A stretch of DNA of 64,000 nt from NCBI RefSeq assembly GCF_947241705.1, contig NC_079264.1, positions 186,001 to 250,000 on the forward strand, written 5' to 3'. This document shows positions 19,500 to 29,441 of this stretch, piece after piece. This DNA is from Saccharomyces mikatae IFO 1815 (lineage: Eukaryota > Ascomycota > Saccharomycetes > Saccharomycetales > Saccharomycetaceae). The notes below the pieces were generated by a model. That model worked only from the letters and a program-made list of their open reading frames with translations. It was not told the origin of the DNA and ran no database searches. Within the stretch, counting starts at the first letter, position 1, and each line of letters starts with the position of its first letter. Both the position numbers and the translations under genes were made by a program.

Positions 19500-20972
19500 T
19501 CAGGCTTCATCTGAATAATTGAATAAGGTAACATATAGAGATAAGAACATCACAGATAACCCGTAAAATACCAGCAATAAACTACACCTTTTATAAAACC
19601 TATCTCTTGGTGGAATCATCCTGCCAACAGCTAAAGAATCTGAACCGATCAATTTGTACCCTAATAAGCCAGGTAAAGTGAACGAAATAGATGTTGAACC
19701 TGTAGCTCCCACTAAGGAGAGAACTAATGCAAATGACTCGACAGACAATGCCAAAGTATACATGCTTATTAGCAGTAATGCTGTGATCCAGTAAAATCTA
19801 GACTTAATAAAGGGTGCATGATGTTCGTTATCTGTGGCAGCTGCCATAATACCTCTCTCATTACTGCTGTCCTCTTGACTTTCAATTAAACCATCGTCGC
19901 AGCTTGCATTGGGTAGTAAATGCTCTTGTTCATCGTATGAAGTTGCATCGAGTGCATCATTAGGCTGGGCTGGATCGTCGACAGTCATACTGATTGGTCT
20001 TAGATTGGAAGCGCGGGTGTATTCGGAAACTTGTGGATCCTCTTCGGGATTAGCGTCACCAAAAGTGATCTCAATCCAGATTATAACATTGTTGACAGCT
20101 ATACGAAGCGGCTGGAACAGAAGAGGGAATGACAAAATTAGCATTAACCCTAGGCAAAATTTGCCAATTACTATCCAAATTGAAGTAGGATCATAGTTTA
20201 ATATTAAATTGCCTAAGGTTTTGTTGCCAAAGGTCAGATATCCTGACAAACCAACAATTAGAAATAATGCTGTTGACAAAGATATTGAGTTGTTGATGAC
20301 CGAAGTAATATTTTCCATACTGTTGTCCTTTAGTTCATTTATCATAGGAAATAGGTTCATCGATCCGGTATAAGCGAAAATTATGATACTAAAAGTTGAT
20401 AATAACCCTTTAAGATCGTGGATTTTCCACCAGCATATATCATTTCTTAATACATTTGTGAGCTCACCATGTCCCAGTTCAAATACAAAATGACTGAATA
20501 CTAGAACAGATATGTAGGCCAATGCAAAAAGACCCAGAATACTAGAATACTTCAACTGGTCTAATTTCTTCACCAAACATAAGGGTATAATTATCACAGT
20601 GGATGCGATTATCCAGAAATTTCTTTCTCCACCAAACAATCCAGGAAAGAGATCACCAATGAGGACCAGATAACTTAACCCAACTCCAAAACATTGAACA
20701 ATCATTGCTAGATCAAAGATTGGAGCCAAACTGGGATACGTGAGCATGCATAATGTAAAGAAAGAAGAGTTCCTTGGGTTAATCAAAGTCTTAGAACACT
20801 TTGAAAGCACAAAGAGACCCAATCCGGATGTTATGGCAGCTAACAATGTCAAAACAACCCCGACCAAAACCCCATCACTTTTAAAACTGTACGGGATAGC
20901 CAGTGTACCAGCGCCAACTATTGTCTTTACCAAATTTGCCGTGGATGAAAGAGCACTTGATGATGGTTCCAT
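19500..20972 (-). CDS. AVT7: Putative vacuolar amino acid transporter Avt7
   Basis: 490 residues, same as S. cerevisiae. AAAP-family (auxin/amino acid permease) transporter of the vacuolar membrane; S. cerevisiae Avt7 exports amino acids such as glutamine and proline from the vacuole. It opens with the family signature GAGTLAIPYSF at about 20-30. About eleven membrane segments are visible, with an acidic hydrophilic loop at about 300-385. The gene stands alone between the tRNA-Glu/LTR nest and AIM19. ATG at 20972. Confidence 0.94.
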   Translation of the reverse strand: MEPSSSALSSTANLVKTIVGAGTLAIPYSFKSDGVLVGVVLTLLAAITSGLGLFVLSKCSKTLINPRNSSFFTLCMLTYPSLAPIFDLAMIVQCFGVGLSYLVLIGDLFPGLFGGERNFWIIASTVIIIPLCLVKKLDQLKYSSILGLFALAYISVLVFSHFVFELGHGELTNVLRNDICWWKIHDLKGLLSTFSIIIFAYTGSMNLFPMINELKDNSMENITSVINNSISLSTALFLIVGLSGYLTFGNKTLGNLILNYDPTSIWIVIGKFCLGLMLILSFPLLFQPLRIAVNNVIIWIEITFGDANPEEDPQVSEYTRASNLRPISMTVDDPAQPNDALDATSYDEQEHLLPNASCDDGLIESQEDSSNERGIMAAATDNEHHAPFIKSRFYWITALLLISMYTLALSVESFALVLSLVGATGSTSISFTLPGLLGYKLIGSDSLAVGRMIPPRDRFYKRCSLLLVFYGLSVMFLSLYVTLFNYSDEA

Positions 20973-21207
20973 ATTTTAAAACACTTTTTCTCTTAGTACT
21001 ATTTGTCTTGTCTGCAAAATTTAACTTTTCGTCGTTATTTCTGTTGACGTCTTATCTATTTGGGGGTTTAATTTGACTTCGGATAAAGAAGTTGCGTATG
21101 TATGATAAGAGCATAAAGATGTGGAGGCAAATCGATTCATGCTAAACACGAGGACCATACATATTATACAAAAGATAAATATATATACAGTAGATAATAG
21201 ATGCGAA

Positions 21208-21681
21208 TCATTGGAACCCGGTAGCAAGGAACCTTTGACCATACAGGACAGCGTTGGCTAAAGATACTGACGACAGCAGCAACGGCCAAGTCCTCCCGTA
21301 TCTTAGTGCACTAAACGACTTCTTTCCTCCCACAATCAAATACAAGGCCGACCATGTGGCAATGAAGCCAGCTCCGTTCTCTAAGTCGTTGTCATAGATC
21401 ATGTATGCTCCTATGGCTTGCATTGTAGAGAAAAACAAGGCAGTCTTAGTAGTTATACCAACTCTAGGGGTAGAAGATCTAGAAAATACCCTGGAGATTG
21501 GTATTGAAAGAGCTGGAGATTGCGTTGGAGGCACTTTGAAAGATGGGGATAGCATCGGGGTTGAAGCTAATAGTGCAGCGTTGGCAAGTGCAGGATAAGG
21601 TGTTCTTGTTAATGCGTATAGTCGGCGAAATGGTGAAAGAAATTCATCTTTGGCATCATCAATAGTGGGATTGGCAGACAT
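21208..21681 (-). CDS. AIM19: Aim19, mitochondrial membrane protein of unknown function
   Basis: 157 residues, same length as S. cerevisiae Aim19 (altered inheritance of mitochondria). Four short hydrophobic stretches fit a small polytopic inner-membrane protein: PALANAALLAST, TALFFSTMQAIGAYMIY, GAGFIATWSALYLIVGG and LLLSSVSLANAVLY. No catalytic motif is visible. Its biochemical role is not known to me. ATG at 21681. Confidence 0.92.
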   Translation of the reverse strand: MSANPTIDDAKDEFLSPFRRLYALTRTPYPALANAALLASTPMLSPSFKVPPTQSPALSIPISRVFSRSSTPRVGITTKTALFFSTMQAIGAYMIYDNDLENGAGFIATWSALYLIVGGKKSFSALRYGRTWPLLLSSVSLANAVLYGQRFLATGFQ

Positions 21682-22055
21682 TTCTTGCGTGTTGATATTT
21701 ACTAGAATCGACGCTTTTATTATTTTACAGCTAATTTTGTCTTTTCTCTTGGCATGCCCCCCTAAAAGCCGTTTCTTGAAATTTCTTGGGCAAAATATTA
21801 TGTTGCTTTATAAGATACAACTGAACCCCTCGCTGAGATATAACAGCAGCTGAAAATATTAAAATAATACAGTAGTTACTTCCATATTTAAACCCCCATA
21901 GTTAGGCGTGTGAAAAGTTTCATTGTGGAAACAGACCGAATTTTGCTTTAACGACCGTCAGTTACACCTCTAGTTTGAAGATTTCAGGCCAGTCAGACTC
22001 AGATGAACTTTTCTTTATTGTATTTATATGTATAGATATATAGGAAACGCCGTGT
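21682..22055. other. Intergenic: AIM19 promoter and KTR7 3' flank
   Basis: 374 bp. It contains a short poly-purine/pyrimidine region and tatttatatgtatagatatat near the KTR7 stop, a likely polyadenylation efficiency region for KTR7 read on the minus strand. No gene recognised. Confidence 0.45.
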
Positions 22056-23609
22056 CTATTCAATGATTCTAAAATTCTCTCTTCTAATCTCCTCAATCAC
22101 ATCCTTGTCCTTTATGGATGGCTTGTAGCAACCAGGGAACTCTTTTTCATATTCCTTGCCGTGAAGCAATTCAAAAAAAATATCCATGCAGGGAATAGAG
22201 TTATCTTCAATGTCTTCTTCCCGCTTGGGACAAACGCATCGACATCCGCACCCGAAATCATAACCCTTATCAAATGAGTTAGATTTTTCTTGGCTTTGTA
22301 GAGCATTCTTTGGACAATGCTGCAGTGATGAATGCCTATAGCCAATGTCCCTGAAATAATGAACGTCTTCTAGGTTCAGGATCATTCCTAGCCCAATTGA
22401 ATGGATGGGTGCGTCTCCCCATCTTTCAGACCAGAAACCACCGGATTGTTCCAAAAATTTGAAATAAGCGTTATAGATCTCATTATCAAATAGATCAACG
22501 CGGGCAATTTCAAAGTTACTCCAAAAATGACATAAATTGTATTCTTCCCCTTCAATGGAATCTTCTATCAATGGGATCTTAGAGCGAGCCCTTTCGATCA
22601 GATGTTGTATACCTTCTAAATCTTCCTCATTATTGACTCGGCCGTTATTCTCTAGCAAAAAGTCTACCATCAACTTTTCAGTCAACTTTGGTTTGGCATC
22701 CCAGGGATAATTCACCCATCTAGAAATCTCTTCATCGTCTGTGTCTAAAATATTATAGTTAAATGTAAATAATTTCCAGAGTGTGCCCAAGTTTTCTTTT
22801 AAACCTGCTGTTTTCTTGATGAAAGTTTTAGTTGTTCTGAACAAGTTGGGGACGGTCCAATACAGTTCAGTAATCAATACAGTAAATCCATATTTCTTGT
22901 TTTTCTTGGCCATCTCGTAGAAGGGATCGTATGAGATGTCACAGAAGAATTCAACATCAGGCTCTATCCTCCAGTACCATTCATGTTTAGAAACTAATGG
23001 ATGCTTATAAAACAACCCGGAATAAAATCGGCACATTTTGTGGTACGACTCCATATTACCATACATTATACCACGATCGTTTTGATCTTGTAATGTAGAC
23101 TCAAACAGCAATGAATTACGCACCTCAGCAGGAAATTCCCATACAACTTCATCAACAGTACCAAACTCTACACTGGCATTAGTTGCAGCTTGGATTTGGT
23201 CCTTGAAATGATCTGTAAAAGGACGATCATTTAAAAATACGTATGGGTAGTTGAACCATTGATTGAAATGGCCTTCTATACTTTTCATAGTTTTCAGCAC
23301 CTCGTCCACTTCTTCGTTTCTCGTAAGCATAACAAAAGATGCATTCATTTTGACGTACTCAGGGTCCTGTAAATACATGTCTGTGTCAGTGCAGCCCCGG
23401 AAAAACGGCTCATCTTTATCAGTAGAATAGTCCTGGAATGAGTAAGGCAAATTACCAGGATTAAGCGTAGTATCTTTTGAGGCAAATGGCCAGTTGCCCA
23501 AACGGTAAAGCATGGTGAAGAAACACCCTAAGAAAAGGAAAACATATCGCTTTTTTCGAAACTTATTCAGCAAGAATTCTCTTACTTTTGGCTTCAATCT
23601 TATAGCCAT
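22056..23609 (-). CDS. KTR7: Alpha-1,2-mannosyltransferase Ktr7 (GT15 family)
   Basis: Golgi type II membrane mannosyltransferase of the KRE2/MNT1 family, involved in N- and O-glycan extension. The start at MAIRLKPKVRE gives 517 residues, identical to S. cerevisiae; an upstream in-frame extension has only a TTG start. A signal anchor lies at about 21-36. GT15 motifs are present: MLTRNEEVDEVLK, MYGNMESYHKMCRFYSG, the metal-binding EWYWRIEPDVEFFCDI, and EYNLCHFWSNFEI with the proposed nucleophile Glu. A Cys-rich tail, GCGCRCVCP, lies near residue 455. Confidence 0.95.
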   Translation of the reverse strand: MAIRLKPKVREFLLNKFRKKRYVFLFLGCFFTMLYRLGNWPFASKDTTLNPGNLPYSFQDYSTDKDEPFFRGCTDTDMYLQDPEYVKMNASFVMLTRNEEVDEVLKTMKSIEGHFNQWFNYPYVFLNDRPFTDHFKDQIQAATNASVEFGTVDEVVWEFPAEVRNSLLFESTLQDQNDRGIMYGNMESYHKMCRFYSGLFYKHPLVSKHEWYWRIEPDVEFFCDISYDPFYEMAKKNKKYGFTVLITELYWTVPNLFRTTKTFIKKTAGLKENLGTLWKLFTFNYNILDTDDEEISRWVNYPWDAKPKLTEKLMVDFLLENNGRVNNEEDLEGIQHLIERARSKIPLIEDSIEGEEYNLCHFWSNFEIARVDLFDNEIYNAYFKFLEQSGGFWSERWGDAPIHSIGLGMILNLEDVHYFRDIGYRHSSLQHCPKNALQSQEKSNSFDKGYDFGCGCRCVCPKREEDIEDNSIPCMDIFFELLHGKEYEKEFPGCYKPSIKDKDVIEEIRRENFRIIE

Positions 23610-23831
23610 GCTAATTGCATCTAAATATGTTGTATATCCAGCTCTTTTCTGGGCACTAATGCGGTTATAAGCACAGGTCGATAGCTTGTTAGATAGTGAA
23701 CTAAAGCGTTTTTTTTTTCGCTTTTCATTTGTATCCGAAAAAGGAACCAAGCAAAAAGAGCTCAGATCGAAATAAAGCCCATAGTTTTATAATACAAGTT
23801 GAACTAGAAGGTTAGCAAAGCATGAAAGAAA

Positions 23832-24815
23832 CTAGTCGGACCTTAGTTTAAAAGGAGCTGGGGGCTGGCCTGTCAATTCTCTAATCAAAGAAATATCCTC
23901 AGTGACTTCATCTGGTTTTAGAGATTGCAAGGGCGGTGCAGTTTTAGTGGAATATCTTTGGGCTCCACGATTTTTTTTCTTTTCATTACCATTGCCGTTA
24001 TCTTTAGGATTCTTTTCCCCAAATAAAAATGCATATAGGTCAGTGCCTTCATTTATACACTGTAGGAAGTCTGAGTCAGATACCACGCCTGATTTGTAGG
24101 TTAGGTTGTTGAAATGGGAAAATTGGGACCCTTGTCTAGAACCTTGGCCGTTATTCCCAGAACCATTACCAGTTTGGAAATCAGATTCCTCCTGATTATT
24201 GCTGTTGCCTCTTGTTTCTTTAGAGACGTTTCTTCTCCTGAGTGTTCTTCGATCGTTTCCTGCACCGGTGTCAGTAGCACTTTCATTAGCCGTGTCCCTA
24301 CCATACTCATTGGATGAAGAGTCCCAACCACTTACTGTGTGGCTCCTTGTATTTTTTTGGTACTGCGGCCTGCTATAGTTCATGGCATATGAATGTACAT
24401 TCGCCACATCCATTAATAACCTCTCTTCTTGTAATTTCTTTATTTTTTGCTCTATAGATGAATAAAGTCTTTCTTTGCATAACTTGATGAGTTTCTCGTG
24501 CTCAGCCTTGGCTTTCTCGATATCTTCTTGAAATTCGATACCGGAACGAGAAACACGATACTCTTCAAATAGGCGTAACCTGACCAACTCTAAATCTCTT
24601 TCTTCCTCCAAATCACGCACTTGACGAGCATATAGACCATTATCACCTTGATGCAGAGAAGTTAGATCTGTCTGCAATGCTGTCAGCCTATCTTTATATT
24701 GATTATCTCTCTCTAAATAAAAATTCTGATAAATCTTATTTACCTTAGACTCGATATTAAATCTTCTTTTGTCCTTGCGGGACAAATCCTTGTTACTAAC
24801 TTTTTGAATAGCCAT
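23832..24815 (-). CDS. SDS3: Sds3, subunit of the Rpd3L histone deacetylase complex
   Basis: Required for integrity and activity of the large Rpd3/Sin3 deacetylase complex in the nucleus. Starting at MAIQKVSNKD gives 327 residues, equal to S. cerevisiae; an upstream extension of 21 codons has only a TTG start. The conserved Sds3-like core spans about residues 15-140 and is a long coiled coil (YKDRLTALQTDLTSLHQGDN ... KLQEERLLMD). The second half is Gly/Asn/Ser-rich and low-complexity. It ends QPPAPFKLRSD. Same strand as KTR7, about 220 bp away. Confidence 0.94.
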   Translation of the reverse strand: MAIQKVSNKDLSRKDKRRFNIESKVNKIYQNFYLERDNQYKDRLTALQTDLTSLHQGDNGLYARQVRDLEEERDLELVRLRLFEEYRVSRSGIEFQEDIEKAKAEHEKLIKLCKERLYSSIEQKIKKLQEERLLMDVANVHSYAMNYSRPQYQKNTRSHTVSGWDSSSNEYGRDTANESATDTGAGNDRRTLRRRNVSKETRGNSNNQEESDFQTGNGSGNNGQGSRQGSQFSHFNNLTYKSGVVSDSDFLQCINEGTDLYAFLFGEKNPKDNGNGNEKKKNRGAQRYSTKTAPPLQSLKPDEVTEDISLIRELTGQPPAPFKLRSD

Positions 24816-25077
24816 TAGTCTTGAACACAATGCGAACAGAGCTGTATGATCCTTCTTGTTCTCTTGATGCTTTTCCAAGGGTTCATTTTAGCTGAAAAAT
24901 TGTTTGCGTTTTTTCTTGCTCAAATCTCAAGCGAAATATGATCAATATATAAGTTAAATAATAGGAAAAAAAGATACTTGAAGACAAAATTGAAGTATAA
25001 AGAGAGAGAAAGTTTAAATAGAAATTACAAACTCCTTTTAATTTTATATAGCACAAATATTTGCAGGTAATAGATGT

Positions 25078-26175
25078 TTATTTTGTAACTAGCTTCGTTT
25101 TCGAATGCGCTACCCATTGATCATGACGTGCGATGACTTCTGGGATTATCATCTCTTCAATGCTGTGATGATTCTCATCTAAACGTATCCAGTCTCCTTT
25201 TCTGTTTTCAGGCGATACGAAAATTACCTGTTTGTTTCTTGTCTGTAAAAGATTTCCGATAACTAGTTGATGATTGTATCTATCCAGAGCCTGTGTACAC
25301 TTGTAAAGTAGCATGGATTCATCGGTTTCTAATTTGAACGAAACAATCATAGCCTGAGTGGCCCATGATTCCACCAGTCTTCTTAAAAACTTCGGGACAG
25401 GGTCAAGATTCACTATGAGTTTACCATCAGGAGTGGTCTTAGTCGTACCCTCGGTGTCATTATTTCCTCCCATCTTACCATTGTCACCGGACTGAATCTT
25501 GTGTTGAGGTAATCTCGAATATGGAACAAAAAAGTCACTGACAGCTGCAGCTAAATAAAACAGGCAGCCACTATTGTTCAATAGCTTGGCTATACTTTTC
25601 AACGACCACAGGTATTGGTTGACCGTGGTGAATGGTAATAGAAGTAGTCTTTCCTCTTCTTCCATGTACTTATCATATAATTTTTTGTTCTTTAAAACAT
25701 TTTTAGCAAACTCAGGTTTAATTTTTCCCTCTGAATCAATGTAATCCAGGAACAGAGTATCAATGCTGTGAGAGAAGGACCTGTTATACGGAGTTAATGA
25801 AAATTCCCTATGTAGAAAAATGACACTGTACCCATTTGCTAAGAACTGTTCAGCGCTGGATGCACCTCGTGTACCAGCAGAAAAATTGTCAATGAAACGT
25901 ACAGTGTTGTTTTCCAACGGAACAGTAGTACCACCGGAGGTGATAAGTACTATTTTGTCCCGATTCAAGGAATGTTGTAAATCAATAAACTCTTTAGCGT
26001 CCTTGATCAATTCATCGATATAGGCTGGCTTAGGGTTGGTTTTGAAAAACTGCTCTTCCTCAGTAGTGTAGGCAACCGGAAACAGCTCTTCCTTGATTGT
26101 ACGATCAATGGCATGACTTACTTCAGTAACTGACGTATGAATTTGAGGCCTGTTAAGCACAGGTAAAGGTGGCAT
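25078..26175 (-). CDS. CAB2: Phosphopantothenoylcysteine synthetase (coenzyme A pathway)
   Basis: Second step of CoA biosynthesis from pantothenate, joining cysteine to 4'-phosphopantothenate. The 365 residues equal S. cerevisiae Cab2. Family motifs of eukaryotic PPC synthetase (CoaB-like) are visible: ITSGGTTVPLENNTVRFIDN at about 80-99, FSAGTRGASSAEQFLANGYSV just after it, FYLAAAVSDFFVPYSRLP in the middle, and ATQAMIVSFKLETDES. Essential in yeast. The start ATG at 26175 is followed upstream by 700 bp without another gene. Confidence 0.94.
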   Translation of the reverse strand: MPPLPVLNRPQIHTSVTEVSHAIDRTIKEELFPVAYTTEEEQFFKTNPKPAYIDELIKDAKEFIDLQHSLNRDKIVLITSGGTTVPLENNTVRFIDNFSAGTRGASSAEQFLANGYSVIFLHREFSLTPYNRSFSHSIDTLFLDYIDSEGKIKPEFAKNVLKNKKLYDKYMEEEERLLLLPFTTVNQYLWSLKSIAKLLNNSGCLFYLAAAVSDFFVPYSRLPQHKIQSGDNGKMGGNNDTEGTTKTTPDGKLIVNLDPVPKFLRRLVESWATQAMIVSFKLETDESMLLYKCTQALDRYNHQLVIGNLLQTRNKQVIFVSPENRKGDWIRLDENHHSIEEMIIPEVIARHDQWVAHSKTKLVTK

Positions 26176-26899
26176 TGTTATAACCTTATTAAGAAAACAG
26201 TCTGCTGATACCTATGCAGAATATGACAACTACCTACTATGTTGTGTATGTAATTGTCTCAATCTTTTATACAGATGTTCTGTCGCTGACATTGCCTTTC
26301 AAAAAAAGCGTGAACAATAGGTCATTCCTCTAGTTTTTGTCGTAGGCGAATTCGGGTCATGGAATTCTTCCCTTACCAATAAAATCGTTGCGAAGATACC
26401 TAGAAACTCGCCTACATCGTAGATCGGTGAGGTACGTAGGTAGAGATCAAGATTCTATGAAAGTTAGGTGATTCATATAACAATTGTTATAGCCCATCCT
26501 TTTTCGAAGCTTTAATCCCTCTTTTTTTTCTTAATTTTAACTCACTTTAGATTTTCATTCCCACATAGGTAAACGTGAAAAAACAGTTCATTGATAGTTA
26601 TCAGGCATTTACTCTCCTTTAGAATGCTGTGAAGGACTGGCATTTCAATACGTGAATTTCGCTGAGAATTAGGAGCAAGGATCTGTATTTAAAGTACAAA
26701 CACATATCTTGAACTATACAACAGGAATGTAATCGTAAATCCTGATATTTGCTAAAATTTTCATGTTATTAATATACAGGTTCCAGGTAGGTTGCTCTAT
26801 TAACAGGTCTCTAACTTTGTCTTGCACCCACTGTCCGAATATCACGTTTAGTGTTTTTCCACTCCACAATGGATACAATATGGTGTAGACATTGCGGGG
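26176..26899. other. Intergenic: CAB2 promoter and flank of the second LTR nest
   Basis: 724 bp. I find no gene or RNA. It is AT-rich with a less AT-rich patch at about 26350-26450 that has a short inverted repeat (cctac ... gtagg). A minus-strand open frame at 26714-27013 runs into LTR sequence and has no recognisable family. Confidence 0.4.
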
Positions 26900-27055
26900 C
26901 GAGAAATGGGTGTGTATAGATATGGTTATTGGGACTCCATTGTGAACAAAGGCAACAATATTAGGTGTAAGAAATATACTCGGAGTTCTCCTTGAGAAAA
27001 TTGGCCTCCACAAAAGAGAATCAGTATTTTGACATGATTATATACTTACTTCTTC
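26900..27055 (-). mobile_element. Ancient partial delta-like LTR
   Basis: Similar to the delta 3' half but strongly diverged: ttattgggactccattgtga, then caacaatattaggtgt, then ggagttctccttgag in the same order and spacing as in young deltas. Minus-strand orientation. Partial and much older than the deltas at 18018 and 27694. The right boundary is approximate. Confidence 0.6.
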
Positions 27056-27379
27056 TTTCCCTTTGAGAAACAGGTGAATTTTGAGATACTTGTTGAGAAT
27101 TCACTTTCAATTAAGGTATCATTTGTATACAAAATACACTTGGAGTTTTCCTTGAGGATATATCGATACAAAAAATAAGTCGGTAATTGCACACAAGAAT
27201 ATACTTTTTTATTCTCTTGTTTTATACGTTGTCATTTATCATCATATTACAAAATCAATCCTTGTGTTACAGCTTCCATAAAATGCGGTGATTGTTTCAC
27301 AATAATTAGTCATCTTTTAACATTGTATATGATAAAATATTATGGCTATCAGAAAATGGATGATAGTTGAATCTTATTC

Positions 27380-28040
27380 TGTTGGAATAAGTGATTACTA
27401 CTATGCAATTATTCATATAAATTGTTGTAGTTGATGACGAACATTCTTTAACATGATACTAATAATGTTGGGTAAATGAATACAAACATTCTTATGGTGA
27501 TACCAATTAAATTGGAGTAGGCAAATTCTAATTATAGAATTTCCTGCAATAATAAGATAAAGATCTATTGATTGTCCCGAACCTAGTATACAAGAAGATG
27601 AGTTATCACTAAATTCATATATTCAATACTCTGGTTTATGTCTGAACCTTTGGGTTTAATATAACCAATCAGCGTGTGTTTGATATACCTTTCTGAGATA
27701 ATAGTGGAGTTTGATGTAATTGTTGGGATTCCATTTTTTATAAGGCAATAATATTAGGTATGTAGATATACTAGAAGTTCTCCTCAGGGATTTAGGAATC
27801 CATAAAAGGGAATCTGCAATTCTACATAATTCTGTATATGCTTTTATTGTCATTTTATATATTGTCAGTCATTATCCTATTACATTATCAATCCTTGCAT
27901 TTCAGCTTCCACTTATTTCGATGACCGCTTCTCATAACTTATGTCATCTTCTAACACCGTGTATGATAATGTACTAGTAGTATGACTACTAGTTGATAGA
28001 CGGTAGTTGATTTTCATTCCAACACAACTAATTATCAACA
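27380..28040 (+). mobile_element. Tau LTR (Ty4 family) inside the old delta, itself interrupted by a delta
   Basis: Begins tgttggaataagtgattact and ends attatcaaca. It is flanked by the 5-bp duplication TATTC (27375-27379 and 28041-28045), which is perfect. About 330 bp of tau sequence are visible around an inserted delta. The tau is broken by that insertion. Opposite orientation to the tau at 18540. Confidence 0.82.
27694..28024 (-). mobile_element. Solo delta LTR (Ty1/Ty2 family) nested inside tau
   Basis: 331 bp with TG...CA ends, close in sequence to the delta at 18018-18349. It lies near the 3' end of the tau at 27380-28040. The flanking 5-mers (ctttc and caact) do not match, so the junction is not a simple insertion. 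It is the innermost and so the youngest layer of this three-level nest. Confidence 0.88.
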
Positions 28041-28137
28041 TATTCCAACACAACTACTTTGTCGCTAGTATGACTGATAGTGAAACAAATCTAGCATTCA
28101 TGTGTTGACATATTGTTATCTTTGATATCCAATATCT

Positions 28138-28211
28138 GGTCTCTTGGCCCAGTTGGTTAAGGCACCGTGCTAATAACGCGGGGATCAGCGGTTCGATCCC
28201 GCTAGAGACCA
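28138..28211 (+). tRNA. tI(AAU): tRNA-Ile (anticodon AAU), second copy
   Basis: 74 nt, identical to the tRNA at 5094-5167 but on the plus strand. Full cloverleaf, AAT anticodon, A and B boxes intact, no intron, followed by a T7 terminator directly after the discriminator. The 87 bp upstream to the LTR nest holds no sigma end. In S. cerevisiae S288C the CAB2-AIR1 interval carries a Ty3 copy; here only LTR fossils of other families are seen. Confidence 0.97.
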
Positions 28212-28361
28212 TTTTTTTCCAAAATTATTGAATTATTATCTATTCAGTCGATAGAAGATGAGGGGCTCAGGTAATGTACTTTTCTTCACTTTTTACTGTA
28301 TCAATACAAAAAATCCCAATTAATATAAATTTATATGTGTTTGCTTCAATCTAATTTCTTC

Positions 28362-29441
28362 TTAGTAACGTCCGTTCCTTTGCCCTTTATTGGAGAAAGT
28401 GCGGCCCTTCTTGTTTTTAGACCTGCTAGGAAGATCCTGTCTATTGCGGTTGGAATTGTTTGAATGATCACCTGTTCTGTTGCCTTGGGGATTTCTAGGA
28501 AAATCTAAAGGATGTGTATGAACTTTTTTATTTTTTGTCACTTTATAGCTCTGTGGGCTAAATGGTGACTTCTTCCTGTTATTATTATTGTTGTAACTAT
28601 TATTTTTATCGTTGTTGCTCTTTGTCGATTGAGCTTTGCTCTTCCGTTTCATTTTATCTCTATAGTTTCTTGAACCGGGAAGGTCGTATGCATCGTCGTT
28701 ATATTCGTAGTCATAGAGGTTGAAATCTTGTTCGTCATCATAGTTTTGTCTTTCCGAAGCTTGTCTTTTATAGCTTTTCAATTGGCTAAAATAGTATTGT
28801 TTGAATTTCACGGCTAAGTTATCACCGCAAAACGCACTTCCATCAGTGTTCGGCACTCTGGATGATCTTCTTTCCATACAATCATCTCCAAAATGACCGC
28901 TTTCCCCGCAGTTATAGCAGAAAATCGTTTGAAAGTCAAATTCACCACTATTATTATCCCTAGTTTTCAATAAGTAAGACCTCCAAATACTAGGACATCT
29001 TTCTCTTGAATGTCTTTTACTATTGCAAAGCGTGCAAAACACTTTCTTCCATTTGTGCGGACACTGTGATTTATAGTGCCCGTTTGCATTACAATTAGAA
29101 CAAATTATAGCCTTTGGGCAGTGCTGCGAATAATGGTCATCCATAAATCCACAGTAAGTACATATCACATGGGGGCAATTTCTTTTCAAATGACCTCTTT
29201 GAGAACAATTATTACATTTTGGCTCTGCTTCCATTATTCCACCGTCTGCATCATAATCTTTTATTCCGAAATACCGGCCTTGGCCACGTAATGTTCTTAG
29301 TTCCTCTGGGTTAGCATCTACGTCCTCTATTGATGGAGCCAATAATTTATTAAATGTCAACGAATCGCTTGCTGTCGGTGTTGTCTCCTTCACATACGGC
29401 AATGTATCCATACTTTCCACTTCGGATAATAATGTCGACAT
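28362..29441 (-). CDS. AIR1: Air1, zinc-knuckle RNA-binding subunit of the TRAMP complex
   Basis: Partner of poly(A) polymerase Trf4/Trf5 and helicase Mtr4 in nuclear RNA surveillance, feeding RNAs to the exosome. The 359 residues (360 in S. cerevisiae) contain five CCHC-type zinc knuckles at about 76-89, 94-108, 114-127, 136-149 and 175-188, each with the Cys-x2-Cys-x4-His-x4-Cys pattern. The C-terminal third is rich in Arg, Lys, Asn and Ser and looks disordered. Divergent from THS1. ATG at 29441. Confidence 0.96.
   Translation of the reverse strand: MSTLLSEVESMDTLPYVKETTPTASDSLTFNKLLAPSIEDVDANPEELRTLRGQGRYFGIKDYDADGGIMEAEPKCNNCSQRGHLKRNCPHVICTYCGFMDDHYSQHCPKAIICSNCNANGHYKSQCPHKWKKVFCTLCNSKRHSRERCPSIWRSYLLKTRDNNSGEFDFQTIFCYNCGESGHFGDDCMERRSSRVPNTDGSAFCGDNLAVKFKQYYFSQLKSYKRQASERQNYDDEQDFNLYDYEYNDDAYDLPGSRNYRDKMKRKSKAQSTKSNNDKNNSYNNNNNRKKSPFSPQSYKVTKNKKVHTHPLDFPRNPQGNRTGDHSNNSNRNRQDLPSRSKNKKGRTFSNKGQRNGRY

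Larger units (their letters stand above)
27064..28050 (-). mobile_element. Old diverged delta LTR, hosting a nested tau
   Basis: Left end tgagaaac at 27064; right terminus tattccaaca at 28041-28050. The delta sequence is 27064-27379 plus the short piece after the inserted tau, about 320 bp in total. It diverges clearly from the young deltas but keeps the order of blocks (cttggagttttccttgagga, ttacaaaatcaatccttgtg, cagcttcc). The tau at 27380-28040 is inserted close to its 5' terminus with a duplicated TATTC. Confidence 0.75.

Noticed and set aside
23610-23750. N-terminal extension of KTR7 (47 codons)
   Set aside because: Starts only at TTG, has no internal ATG, and the ATG at 23609 gives the exact family length of 517.
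24816-24878. N-terminal extension of SDS3 (21 codons)
   Set aside because: TTG start only; the ATG at 24815 gives 327 residues, as in S. cerevisiae.
26714-27013. 99-codon minus-strand frame left of the second LTR nest
   Set aside because: Part of it is LTR sequence and the rest matches no protein I know, so it is probably a chance frame.
27656-27853. 65-codon frame
   Set aside because: Lies across the tau/delta junction in LTR sequence.
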